Of a stretch of 64,000 bases of DNA, positions 22,105-34,329 are shown one piece after another. Location of the stretch: NCBI RefSeq assembly GCF_037893015.1, contig NC_133658.1, positions 11,984,804 to 12,048,803 of the forward strand, given 5' to 3'. The stretch comes from Macrotis lagotis. Lineage: Eukaryota; Chordata; Mammalia; Peramelemorphia; Peramelidae. A program made the translations under genes and the position numbers. How positions within the stretch are numbered: the first letter of the stretch is position 1; the number at the start of each line of letters is the position of its first letter. The notes below the pieces were generated by a model. The model ran no database searches. It saw nothing but the letters and a program-made list of their open reading frames with translations, and was not told the origin of the DNA.

Positions 22105-24262
22105 ATAATATAATTAACCAAGGTGGAAATATTATGGGGACAGAGGTACTTAGAGGAACTGGATATAGATATTTCATGCAGTGATCTTGTTTTACTTGAT
22201 ATTTTTGGTACAATTAAAGGGAGTTTACTTAGAGAGGGAAGGTATAAATATTTCATGAAGTGATTTTATTTTATATGATTTTTAGCTCATGAGGATTGTG
22301 TTTCTGGAGAGTATACTTGAAAAGAGGTTGCGGTAATAATTAATTATAATTTGATAATTTTTATGACTCAAGAAATATATTTCTAGTGGGACAGAAGAAG
22401 GGAGTGTACTTGGATACAGGCTATGGGTATGAAGTAATGAGGTAATGTTATTTAAAAATCAGGTAATGCTGCTTAAAAAATCAATCAATCAATCATGACA
22501 TCAAAATTGTACTTCTATCAGGGTGTGTAAGTAGAAGACTAGGTTTGAATGATAAATAAATGAAAAAGTATAATACTAGGAAAAGGTTAGGTATTAGAGG
22601 AGAAATAACACCACATGAACAAGCACTATTATAGTGGGGGGGGGGGAGAAGAGAGGTTTTGAACACTAAATAAGTCCTACTCTGACCAGATTTGATCCAA
22701 AGAGGGAATTTCCAATTAGGTATGAAAATGTATCTTACCTTAGAAGGAAATAGAAGAGAGATGAGGAAAGGACTGATGTAAAAATGAAACTGCAAATTAA
22801 AAAGAAAAATTAAAGGAGAAAGCGCTGATGGTGAGCATGGATAAAGGGAAAGGAAAGTCAAATGCATCAATGGAGAATGATTGCATGGCAGAAAATATAG
22901 AATTTGTAATCTTAATTGTGAATTAGCTGAATTCTCCCTTAAAACAGAAGCACATAGTAGATTGGATTAAAACCAAAATCCTACAATATGTTGTTTACAA
23001 GAAATATTTTTAGAGTAAAGAGATGCATAACGGGTAAAGCTAAGAGACTAAAATGAAATAAATTATGCTTCAGTGGAAGCAAAAAAATCAGGTCTAGCAA
23101 TCTAGGTCTCAGACAAAGCAAAAGCAAAACTAGATCTAATTAAAGGGGATAAGGAAGAAATTGCAACTTCTTAAAAGGAGTAATAAATATAAGTATTAAA
23201 CATATATGTACCAAGTGGCATAATATCAAAATTCTTAGGGAAAAAATTACATGAAATACAGTGAGACATATCACAGGCAGCAAAGCTATAATAGTGGGGA
23301 ACAATATCTTCATATCATAATTAGAAAGATGTAACTACAAAATAAAAAAGAAGTTAAGAAGGTGAATAAAATCTTAGAAAACTGAGATGTGAAAGACCAC
23401 TGGAGAAAAATGAATGAGGATACAATTGAATAATCCTTTCTTCTGCAATACATGGCATCTACACCAAAAATTTCTTGCACTAGGGCATAAAAATCTCACA
23501 ATCAAATGTACAAAGGCAGAAACACTAAAGAAATATTTTTTCAGATCCTGATATATTGAAATTGCATGCAGTAAATGACCATGGGAAGATAAGCCAAAAA
23601 TTAATTGGAAACTCAATAAACTAATTTTAAAGAATGAGCAGATCACACAACAAATCAGGTATTCCCAATAATTTCATCCAAGACAATGACAGCATTGAGA
23701 CATCATATTAAAAATTAAAACCAAAGCAGTTTTAAGGGGAAATTTTATATCTCTAAAGGCTTATATGAATAAAATAGAGAAAGAGAAGATCAATGAATTA
23801 GGCATTCAACTAAAAAAGGTAGAAAAACAACAAATCACCAATTTAGCATCTCTGAAAATCCAAGAAGAAAATAATAAAATTGAAAGTAAGAAAATCATTG
23901 AATGAATAAGTAAAACTGATTTGGTTTTATGAAAAAATAGACAAACCTTTAGTTAATCTGATTTTTTAAAAATGAAAGAAAAAACAAATTACTATTAACA
24001 TAAATGAAAAAGGAGAACTCAAGAACACTGAGGAGGAAATTAAAGAAATAATTAAGCTCTATTTTACCCAACTGTATGCCAACAAATGTGACAATATTAG
24101 TGAAATGAAGGAATGTTTATAAAATTATAAATTTATCCAGATTAAGAAGAGGAGATGAAATACTTAATCACATTTCAGAGAAAGAAATTGAATAAGCCAT
24201 GAACCAACACCCTCAGAAAAATTTCTAGGGTGCACAGGAATCCACAGGATTCAAAGTTTCTC
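22105..24262 (+). repeat. L1 fragment, inter-ORF region to reverse-transcriptase start
   Basis: The order is inter-ORF sequence (22105-22860), then the ORF2 endonuclease region: 'ggattaaaaccaaaatcct', 'acaatatgttgtttacaaga' (codons for the 'NPTICCLQET' motif), on to 'agaaattgaataagccatga' before the RT domain. A G run lies at 22636-22646. Many stops make it dead. It stops at about 24262 against a fragment of another LINE. Confidence 0.7.
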
Positions 24263-24602
24263 CCTCTGATGTAACTAATGATTCTACTAATGGATAATGT
24301 GACACTGGAGCACCTGTGTTTCCTTGGTGTTAATTGGTAGGTCAAAAGTAGACCAAGTAGCAGTGAATCAATCTACACTTTGTTCCATCGCTGCTTTAGA
24401 GGATGCACTGACTACACAATCATCTGCAAACAAAATATCATGCACCAATATTCCTTCTACTTTAGTCTTGGGCTTGCAGACTTTTTTTAAAATTGAAGTT
24501 AAGTGCAGTAGCTGACCTTTATGCCATGTGTTTCCTCATTGAAGTTATTTGACAACAATACTGAAAGCATCATACTATTCTGCATGAGACCAAGATCACA
24601 GC
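24262..24602 (-). repeat. fragment of the unassigned AP-endonuclease LINE
   Basis: The block is recognisably the same as 57140-57430 in the large LINE to the right: 'gagcacctgtgtttccttggtg', 'ggatgcactgactacac', 'acttttagtcttgggcttgc'. It covers part of the RT thumb region only. It lies between a plus-strand and a minus-strand L1. Confidence 0.7.
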
Positions 24603-24605
24603 CTA

Positions 24606-27600
24606 ATTTCTTTTTAAAAATATTTTCTTTACTTTTTTCCAGTTACATGCAATGATAATTTTCTACAATCATTTTTGCAATGTTTTGAGTTTCATATTTT
24701 TCTCCACTCCATGATACCCTTCCTCTCCCCTTCCTCACTGTGATTCAATCTATTATTTTATACATGTGTAACCAGGCTAAGCACAAGTCCATGGAGAATT
24801 GGGAAAAATGGAACTGGGAAAATAACACAATACATAAGAAAACCTTTAAACTTTGAAGATAGTAAGCTTTGGTGTGTCCTTAAACTCCATTTTTCCTTCT
24901 CTCTTTTAGATTTGTCTTTGATTATGTCCAACTGACCATAGTTGATTATCAACCAATTTTGTTGGCCATGTGTACAATGCTTTTCTACTTCTGCTCACTT
25001 CACTCAGCATCAATTCATGCAAATCTTACCAGGTTATTCTAAAATCTGATCCCTCATGATTTCTTATAGAATGTTTGTGTTCTATCACATTAATATTCCA
25101 AAATTTGTTCATTCATTCCCCAATTAATGGGCATTCCATCAATTTCCAATTTGTTGCCACTGCAAAAAAAGGCTACTATGAAGAAGAAATTTGCATTGTG
25201 GATTTTTTACCCTTTTGGCGATCTCTTTGGGATATGCCGAATCATACTATCATTCTTAGTCACACTATCTTCCAGTTTTCCCAGCAATTTTTATCAGAGT
25301 CAGTTATTATCCCAGAAGCTGAAATCTTTAAGTTTATCAAATTGCAGATTACAATAGTCATTTACTACTCTTTCTTTAGCACCTAATCTATTCTTATTCA
25401 GTAAAAGAGTTTTGATGACTGATGTTTTATAATATAATTTTAAATCTGTGTGACTAGACACTTTCCTTTTCACTTTTGCATTAATTTGTTTAATATTCTT
25501 GACCTTTTCCCCTCCATATGAATTTAGTTACCATATTTTTTCTAGCTCAAAAAAAGATAAATTTTGGTAGTTTGATTAGCATGACACTTGAATAAGTATT
25601 TTTAGGTAGAATTGTCATTTTTAAAAAAAAAAATTAGCTCACTCTACCCATGACCAATTGATATTTGGCCAGTTATTTAGATCTGATTTTGTGTGAAATC
25701 CTTTATAGCTGCTTACATATAATTTCTGAGTTTGCCCTGGAAGGTAGACTCCCAAGAATTTTAGTGTGCTCTAGTTATTTTAAATGGAATTTCTCTGCTT
25801 CTTGCTGCTGTGTCTTGTTGGATATATAGAAATACAGCTGAATTATATGAGTTTATTTTATATCCTGCAACTTTACTAAAGTTGCTAATTATTTCAAATA
25901 CTTTTTAGATTATTTTCTAGAATTTTCAAAATGTTCCATCTTATCATCTACAAAGAGTGAAAGTTTTGCTTCTTGATTACTTATTCTAATTCCTTCAATT
26001 TATTTTTTTCTTTTCTTACTGCTAAATTAACACTAAAATTAATAGTGGTAATAACGGGCAACCTTATTTCACCCTGATGTTATTGATAATGCTTCTAGCT
26101 TGTCCACATTATATATTATGCTTTTTATTGTTTTGGAAAGATAAAGCTTATCATTGTAAGGCACATTCTATTTATTCCTATGTTCTCTAAATTTTTTAAC
26201 ATGAATGAGTGTTATAACTTGTCAAAATCTTTTTCAGCATTTTTTGAAATAATTTTATGATTTGTCTTAGGTTTGTTATTGATATGATTAATTATACTGA
26301 TAGTTTTCCAATATTTGAATCAACCTTGCATTCCTGGTATTAATAAATTTGATCATCAATAAAGCTGATCATCATGTATGATCCTAGTGATAACTTGCTG
26401 TAATCACTTTGATAATATTTTATTTAATTAATTTTTTTAAATTTTAATTAATTTAATTTTAATTAAATTTTATTTAAATTCATTAGGGGAATTGGTCTTT
26501 CATTTTCATTCTCTGCTTTGACTCTTCCTGGTTTAATTGTCAGCACTACATAGGGGTCATAGAAAGAATAGGCAAAACTCCCTCACTTACTTTTCAAACA
26601 GTTTACAGAGAATTGGAACTAATTAGTCCTTTAAAGTTTAGTGGAATTCACGAGTGAGTCCATCGGGTCCTGGTGATTTTTTTCTTTGGGATAATTGATT
26701 TCTCTTTCTCATTTGGGGTCATTTAAATATTTATTTTACTTTTTTTTAAAACCTGGGCACTTTTTTTGTAAACATTCATTTCACTTAGATGGTCAAATTT
26801 ATTGGTGTACATTTGGGCCAAAAACTGAATTATTTTAATTTCCTTCTCATTGGTGGTGAATTTACTTTTCTTACTTTTGATACTGACAACTTGATTTACA
26901 GCTTTCTCTTTTTTTAAATCCAAAGATTTATTTATTTATTTTATTATTATCTTTTTCATAAAACTAATTCTTTTATTGATCAGTTCACTTATTTCCTTAC
27001 TTTCTTACTTAATTTCTCCTTTCAGAATTTCTAATTTCATATTTAATGGTTGATCTTTGCATATGCAATTCATTGATCTCTTTTTTTCTCCATTTTATCA
27101 TTTAAGTATTTAGTGATATAAAATTTCCACTAAGAACTGCTTTGGTTGTATCCCAGAAGTTTTGATATATTGTCACTTCTTTGTCATTGTCTTAGTTGAA
27201 GTTATTATTCATATAATTTGTTATTTGATCCATTCATTCTTTAAAATAAAGTTAGCTTCTAATTAGGTTTAGGTCTATATCTCCATGGTTCTTTATTGCA
27301 TATGATTTTTATTGCATCATGATCTGAAAATGATACATTTAATATTTATGCCTTCTACTTTTGATTATAAGGTTTTATGGCCTGATACATGGTCAATTTT
27401 TATGTAGGTGCCATGTGCAGCAGTAAAAAATTATATTCATTTCTATAACCATTCAATTTTTTCTAGATGTCTATCATATCTGAGTTTTCTTATATTCTAT
27501 TTACCTCCTTAACTTCCTTTTTATTTGATGATTAGAATAGTTTTATCATGAAAGAGGGAGGTTGAAGTCCCCCATAGAATATATTTGTAATTTATATTTT

Positions 27601-29240
27601 CCTGTAACTTATTTAGCTTCTCCTCTATGACTTTGGAGGCTATACTACTTGGTGCATTCCTGTTTGGTACTGAAATTGCTTCAATGTCTATTATACCTTT
27701 CAGAAAGATATAGTTTCTTTATCTCTCTGGATAAGAACTCCTTTTGCATTTGTGTTTTCTGAGGTAATGATTGTTACCCCTGTCTTTTCTACTTCAGCTG
27801 AAGCACAAAATATTTTGCTCTAGTCTTTTGCCTTTACTCCATGTGTATCTCTCACCTTCTGTGTTTCTTGTAAACAGAATATTGAAGGATTCTGATTTTT
27901 AATCTGCTCTGTTTTATGAGTTCATCCCATTCATATTCTCAGTTATAGTCCCTAACTCAGTATTGACCTCCATACTATCTCTCTTTCACTTGTGCATTTT
28001 TCCTCCTTTCATCTTCGCCTTTCTCATCAGTGTTTTACTTCTGAATACTGCCTCACCCAATATGTCCCTCCTTCTATCAGTCACCTTCTGTTTTCTTCCC
28101 TCTTTCCCCTTCCCCTCCATCTTTCCCTGCCTTCTATTCATTTCTCCTTCCTTTCTTTCCCTTTCCCCTTCTAATCCTTGAAGGTAAAGATAAATTTTTA
28201 AAGCCAAATGAGTATACATTTTATTCCCCCTTTGAGCCAAATCCAATGAGAGCAAGATTCAGCAATTTTCAGGCATTTGGTGTTTCTTTCCTCCTATTTT
28301 ATTATAAACCCCTCTTTTAATCTCTTAATTTTTTTATTTAATTTTTCCAACAAAATCATCTTATTACTATAGCTTCAGTACTCTTCCTTGATTTGTAGTA
28401 CTCATGAGTTATGAGAATCTTTCTCCTGGGGAGGGGGGGCAAGTAACCACTTTAATTTACTTGAATATCATTCTTTTTCTTTTCCCCTGTTTACCTTCCT
28501 ATGTTTCTCTTGAAACCCTTGTTTGAAGATCAAATTTTCTGTCCAAACCTGGTGTTTTCATCAGGAACGTTTGACAGTCACCTATTTTGTTAAATATTCA
28601 TATATTCTCCTGAAAGTGTATGTCCAGTTTTGCTGGGTAGTTGATTCATGGTTGTAGTTCAAGCTTACTTGCCCTCCAGAATATCATACTCCATTTATAT
28701 TAATTCAGTCAGTTCCTGGTGTAATCCTATTACTCCTTGGTATTTGAATTTCTCATGGTTGCTTGTAGGAATTTCTCTTTATTTTGAAAATTCTAGTTTT
28801 GGCTACAATATTTCTTGGCATTTTTTATTTTGGTATTGTTTCAGGAGGTGATCAGTGGATTCTTCATATTACTATTTTGTCTTTTGGTTCCATGACATCA
28901 GGGCAGTTTTCCTTGATGATTTCCTGAAGAATTCTATCCAATGTCTTTTGTTGATCATGAATTTCAGGTAATTCAATAATTCTTAAATTATCTCTTCTGG
29001 ATCCATTTTCCAGTTCAGTTGTTTTACCAGTCAATTATGTTACATTTTTTTCTATTTTTTTTTTATTTTGTCCAGCTGAATTTTGAAATCTCATAGAATC
29101 AATAGCTTCCATTTACCTTAGGGTATTCTTCAAAGTTATTTTCTTCAGTTAGCTTTTTCATCTCTTTTTCCATTTTGTCAATTCTATTTTTAAAGGAGCT
29201 GTGTAAAATACTTAAATACTCCATTTTGGAAAAGGAAATT
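24606..29240 (-). repeat. long L1 copy, 3' UTR to ORF1, decayed
   Basis: From left to right on the plus strand the L1 is read backwards: 3' UTR (24620-24900), ORF2 C-terminus and RT (25000-26500), mid-ORF2 ('KFTTNEKEIKIIQFLAQMY' at 26723-26923), endonuclease region (27200-27900), the pyrimidine-rich inter-ORF region (28000-28500), and ORF1 (28550-29200; near 28990 the complement encodes 'SRRDNLRII'). The 5' leader is missing. Numerous stops and indels leave it non-functional. Confidence 0.7.
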
Positions 29241-29522
29241 GAGTAAGTGTATATGCCAGTAAAATCCAAGGATCCACATAAATACAAATGTGAAATAAAA
29301 TCAGATCTAAACAATTGTAAAAAAATCTGCTTTTAGGTAGGCTGAAATAATATAATAAAAAATACCATTCTACCTAAATTAATTGCTTCAGCTTCATACC
29401 AATGAAACTGCTGAAAATATTTCATATAGCCTGAAAAATAATAAGAAAATTCAACTGGAAAAATAAAAGGTCAAGAATATAAATGTAATTAATAAAAACA
29501 TATGTAAAAGAAAGTGGTCTAA

Positions 29523-29672
29523 GGGGTGGTTAGGTGGCTCAGAGGATAGAGCACAAGCCCTGGAGTCAGGAGGACCTAAGTTAAAATGTGGCCTCAGATA
29601 CTTCATACTTACCTAGCTGTATGGCCTTGGACAAGCCACTTAACCACACTGCCTTGCAAAAAGCTAAAAAAT
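29523..29672 (+). repeat. WSINE1-like SINE
   Basis: It begins 'ggggtggttaggtggctc' and ends in A's. The perfect 10 bp duplication AGTGGTCTAA is at 29513-29522 and 29673-29682. It is inserted in L1 ORF2 sequence. Confidence 0.95.
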
Positions 29673-29760
29673 AGTGGTCTAACCATACAAGATCTCACAT
29701 TGTATTTAAAGGCTGTAATTATCAAAAATCTCTGATATTGGCTAAGAAATACTAGTACTA

Positions 29761-29908
29761 GGGGCAGCTAGGTGGCTCAATGGATAGAGCATTGGCCCCG
29801 GAGTCAGAAGTACCTGAGTTCAAATCCAGCCTCAGACATTTAATGATTACCTAGCTGTGTGACCTTGGACAAGCCACTTGACCCCATTGCCTTGCAAAAA
29901 AAGAAAGA
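29761..29908 (+). repeat. WSINE1-like SINE
   Basis: It begins 'ggggcagctaggtggctc' and ends 'aaaaaaagaaagaaa'. The word AAGAAATACTAGT occurs at 29744-29756 and 29909-29921; four further bases before the head are not repeated exactly, so the duplication is slightly worn. It lies 88 bp from the previous SINE, in the same orientation. Confidence 0.93.
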
Positions 29909-30734
29909 AAGAAATACTAGTTAGTGCTGGATCAGTGGAATAGATTATGTACACAAGACTCAGTAAGAAATGACCATAGTAATCTATTATTGAGAAATCC
30001 AAAGATCCCAACTTTTTGTACAAGAACTCAATATTTCCTTTAAAAAAGCTTCTTGGAAAAATAGAAATTATTATGGCAGAAAGGAGACATAGACCACAAG
30101 CTACAATGTATACCAAGGCACAGTCAAAATGAAGTCATAGATTATAAACCAATTAGGATAATAAGGAAAATTTACCTATTGGAATTATGGAAAAGGAAGA
30201 ATTTATAATCAAATAAAATATGGGAGGAAATTATGACATGTAAAATGGAAAAACTTGATTACATTATATTAAAATCATTTTCATATGAATGTAAAACCAA
30301 AGGTAGATGTAAAATGGAAAGTGAAAGATAGGGAACAATTTTTACAGCCAACATTTCTAGAAAATATCTCATTTATCAAATGTATAAAGATATAAGTCAA
30401 ATTTATAAGAATGCAATTCATTCCTACATTGGTAAATTGTCAAATTATAAGAAGAGTTTTCAGATGAAGAAATAAAAACTGTAGTCATCTAAAAATACTA
30501 TAAAACATTATTGATTAGAGAAATACAATTTAACAACTCTGAAGTATCACCTCACACCCATCAGACTGATTAATAAGAATAAAATGGAAAACTATTAGAG
30601 TTGTGAACTGATCCATGCATTCTGGAAAACAATTTGGAATTATCCCCAAAAGGCTAAAATCTGTGCATAGTTTTTAATCCAGTAATATCAATGCTAGGTC
30701 TATACTTCAAAGAGTTGAAAAAAATGGTGTGTGG

Positions 30735-30883
30735 GTGGCTAGGTGGCCCAGTGGATAGAGCACTGGCCCTGTAGTCAGGACTACGTGGTCAAATCCAGTC
30801 TCAGACACTTAATAATTACCTAGCTGTTTGGCCTTGGGCAAGCCACTTAACTCCATTTGCCTTGCAAAAAACCTAAAAAAAAA
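30735..30883 (+). repeat. WSINE1-like SINE followed by a GT run
   Basis: Head 'tggctaggtggcccagtgg', core 'ggtcaaatccagtctcag', tail 'gcaaaaaacctaaaaaaa'. A GT microsatellite (about 30884-30902) directly follows, so only a weak 'ggtgtg' duplication can be suggested. Confidence 0.9.
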
Positions 30884-31439
30884 GGTGTGTGTGTGTGTGT
30901 GGGGGTGGTTTACAAAATGTAATATTTCTTTTTTTTTGTAGTGGTTAAAAATTCAAAATTGGAGTATTACATATGAATTGGAGAATGGTTGGATAGCTAT
31001 GATATAGGAATGCAATGAAATGCTATTGCGCTATAAGAAATGAAAAGCAGAAAAATTTCACAAAAGACTTTCAAGAACTGATTAAAAGTCAAATGAACAC
31101 AATCGCAGTAATTTAGAAATTTCTACAAAACTTCTACAAAATTTCTCAGCAACACAATGGTCATAGAATCATGGTGTAAAATGCTTTCTATCTCAAGAAA
31201 AAGAATCGATGGAGAAAAAAGCATGCTATTTTTTACTTTCTGGATTTTCTTTCTCCATCCCACCTTTGGATTTGTGTCTTTTTGTATAACATGCTTAATA
31301 TGACAATATGGTTTGCATGATTGAACATATATACATTACTTACTGTCTCAAGGAGAATTGAGGGGAGTCTTTGAGAGACAAATTCAGAACTCAAAAATAT
31401 TAAAATGGACAATTTACACGTGACTGGGAGAAATGAACA

Positions 31440-34325
31440 GCATTTAAAAATTTTTTTAAATTATAATTATTTGGGAAGTTTTCTTAGTTTTGAATTTTAC
31501 AATTTCTCCTACAATCTAGCTTCCTTCCCCACCCCATTCCACAGAAGGCAGTCTGATAAACTTTACATTGTTTCCATGCTATACATCGATCCAAATTGAA
31601 TGTATTGGGAGAGAAATCATATCCTTAAGGAAAAAAAATAATGTATAACTGATAGTAAAATTACATAAAAAGATGTCTTCTGTCTTTGTTCAACTTCCAC
31701 AATTCTTTCCCTGGATACAGATGGTATTGTCCATCACAAGCATCCCTAAATTTTCTGAATTGTTGCACTGATGAAATGAGCAAGTCCATTAAAATTGATC
31801 ACCACCCCATATTGCTGTTAGGGTGCACAATATTTTTATGATTCTGCTCATCTTGCTCAGCATCAGTTCATGCAAATCCTTCCAGCTTTCTCTGAATTTC
31901 CATCCCTCCTGGATTCTAATAAAATAATAGTGTTTCATAAAATACATATACCACAGTTTGTTCAGGCATTTCCCAATTGATGGACATTCACATAATTTCC
32001 AGTTCTTTGCTACCACAAATAGGGCTGCTATGATTTTTTTTTTGAGTAATTTTTCCCCCTTTTTTATGATCTCTTCAGGGTGTAGACCCAGTAGTGGTAT
32101 TGCTGGATCAAAGGGTATGCACATTTTTGTTTCCCTTTGAGTGTAATTCCCAATTGCTCTCCAGAAGGGTTGGATGAGTTCACAGCTCCATCAGCAATGT
32201 ATTATTGTCCCAGATTTCCCACATCCCTTTCAGCATTGATCATTGTCCTTTCTGGTCATTTTGGCCAGTCTGTGTAATGTGAGTTGGTACCTCAAGATGC
32301 TTTAATTTGTAATTTTATAATCACTAAAGATTTAGAGCATTTTCTCCATATTTCCCAGTATTTTGTTTCTGAATACTGCCATCTTCAGTGTGCTTTCTCT
32401 CCTCCACTTTCTTTCCCCTTTCCCTTTGCCCCTTCTTCCTTTCCTTCCTTCTGTTAATTTCTCTTTCCCTCCCTCCCCCTTTTCCTTTTTAATACTTGAA
32501 AGGTAAGATAAATTTCTTAACTTAACTGGGTGTATGTATGTTAACTTTAAGCCAAATCTGATGCAAGATTCAGCAGTTCTCACTATCTCCCTTCTTCCCC
32601 TCTATTGTAATAAGGCGATAAGTCCTTTGTACCTCTTAATCTAATGAGATTTAACCCATTCAACCATCTCCATCCTCCTGTCTCTTTACTGTCCCCCCTT
32701 TTAAAGGCAGTATTATTTTTAAGTCATTCTATCAGAGTCATGGATAGAGTCAAGGGTGTCTATCACTTCTAGCTAAGTATATTATCTCTAATAGAGTTAC
32801 AATTCTCAAGCTATGAACATTTTTTTTTTCTCTCGGGTATATAGCCAATTTCATCTTATTGGAGAGGAGTTTTTTTCTTTACCTTTTTTTGACCTTTTCA
32901 TGTGTCTCTGGGGTCTCCTGTTTGAAGTCCAAATTTTCTAATAAGCTCTGGTCTTTTCATAAGGAAGAGTAGGAAGTCTACCATTTAGTTAAAAGTCCAT
33001 ATTTTCCCCTGGAAAAGAAGATTCAGTTTGGCTGCATAGTGTATTCTTGGCTGCACTCCAAGCTCCCTTGCTCTTTGGAATATCTCATTCCAGGCCTTTC
33101 ATAAGTTTAATGTTGATGCAGGCAGGTCCTGTGTAATCCTTACTGTGCCTCCTTGGTACCTAAATTCTTTCTTTCTGGCTTCTTGCAGATTTTCTCTTTT
33201 ATCTGATCTTTCTGGAATTTGGTCCCAACATTCCTTGTTGTTTTCATTTTAGGATTTCTTTCTGGAGGGGATCAACACATTCTTTCAATAACTACTTTGC
33301 CCTCTGGTTCATGATATCAAGACAATTTTCCATCACTAATTCCTGTAGTATTGAGTCCAGGCTATTTTTTCTCTTTGTCTTTCCTCGTTCTGTTCTCAAA
33401 GTCAGTGGCTTTGCTAATGAGGTATTTCACATTTTCTTGTATTTTTTTTTTTGAGTTTTTGACTTTGCTTAACCGATTCTTGTTGTCTCATGAAGTCATT
33501 GGTTTCCACAGACTCCATTCCTTTTTTAGAGAAGAATTTTCTTTATTTTCAATTCCTTTTCCAATTGGTCAATTCTATTTTTGCAGGAGTTTTCCATTTG
33601 CTCAAGTGTAGTTTTGAAAGAATTATTTTCTTTTTGCATTTGCCCAATTGCATTATACAAGAATTTGTTTTCTTGTTTCAAGATGTTCATTTTTCTCTTC
33701 AGTTTTTTTTCCTAATTTTTCCATTTTTAAATTCCTTCTGGATTTCTTCAAGCCTGGAGACAAAATCATATTATCTCAGAAGTTCTAGATCTCTCTGAGT
33801 GAGAGTCTTTGTGTTCTAGCTAGCTTTCTATGGACCCCTATCCATAACTGTTGGCTTTTCTTCATTTTCCTAAGATTTTGTGTTGGGTGCAGGGCTGGTG
33901 CTGAATACTCTAGAGGCTTTGCCAATTTGGTTTTGCAACTCCAAGTGGGCTGGCCACTAGGGGGTGCTGGTTGCTTTCCCTGGAGTATTTAAGGCCCTCT
34001 CCCTAGATCTGGAGGGGGTGGGGGGCAGCAGGGTCTGAGCTGGCCTCCAAAAATGTGTGCTGGGCCTTAGGGGAGGTAGTTAATCTCCCTATTCAGATGA
34101 GGGAGCTCCTGGCCAACTGGGGGTGGGGCTGTGACTATGTTTCTTCCCTAAGAGAACTCTGCTGAAAGTCTGGAGCTTGGGATCCATGTCCAGCCTCACT
34201 CTGCCCCTTTATGCATTGGAATTTTCCCTCCAGGCCCACTGGAGCCCCTCATCCTGAGGTTCCTCCAGTCAGCATCTCCATGGCTGATCCTAGGTCAGTC
34301 TGGCTCTACATTTTGCATAGCACTC
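31440..34325 (-). repeat. second ORF2-deleted L1 (leader, ORF1, inter-ORF, 3' end)
   Basis: Read leftwards from 34325: a G+C-rich L1 leader (33800-34325), ORF1 (33000-33790), inter-ORF region (32350-32990), then an abrupt jump near 32345 to the last part of ORF2, whose C-terminus is 31789-32124 ('CIPFDPAIPLLGLHPEEI', 'LNKLWYMYFMKHYY', 'DLHELMLSKMSRI'), and the 3' UTR (31450-31790). Endonuclease and RT are absent. The element has HAL1-like composition but a different internal junction from the 11850-15792 copy, and no SINE array. It is old and broken. Confidence 0.7.
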
Positions 34326-34329
34326 TCTG

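Larger units (their letters stand above)
29250..31415 (+). repeat. L1 ORF2 3' half and 3' UTR, with three SINE insertions
   Basis: Sense-strand L1: 'ctacctaaattaattgctt', 'ttggctaagaaatac', 'gtggatcagtggaatagatt' and 'agaaatacaatttaac' follow the order of the ORF2 C-terminal half, and 31200-31400 is 3' UTR. SINEs at 29523, 29761 and 30735 interrupt it. No frame survives. It may be the continuation of the plus-strand L1 ending at 24262, but about a kilobase of RT would then be missing. Confidence 0.65.
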
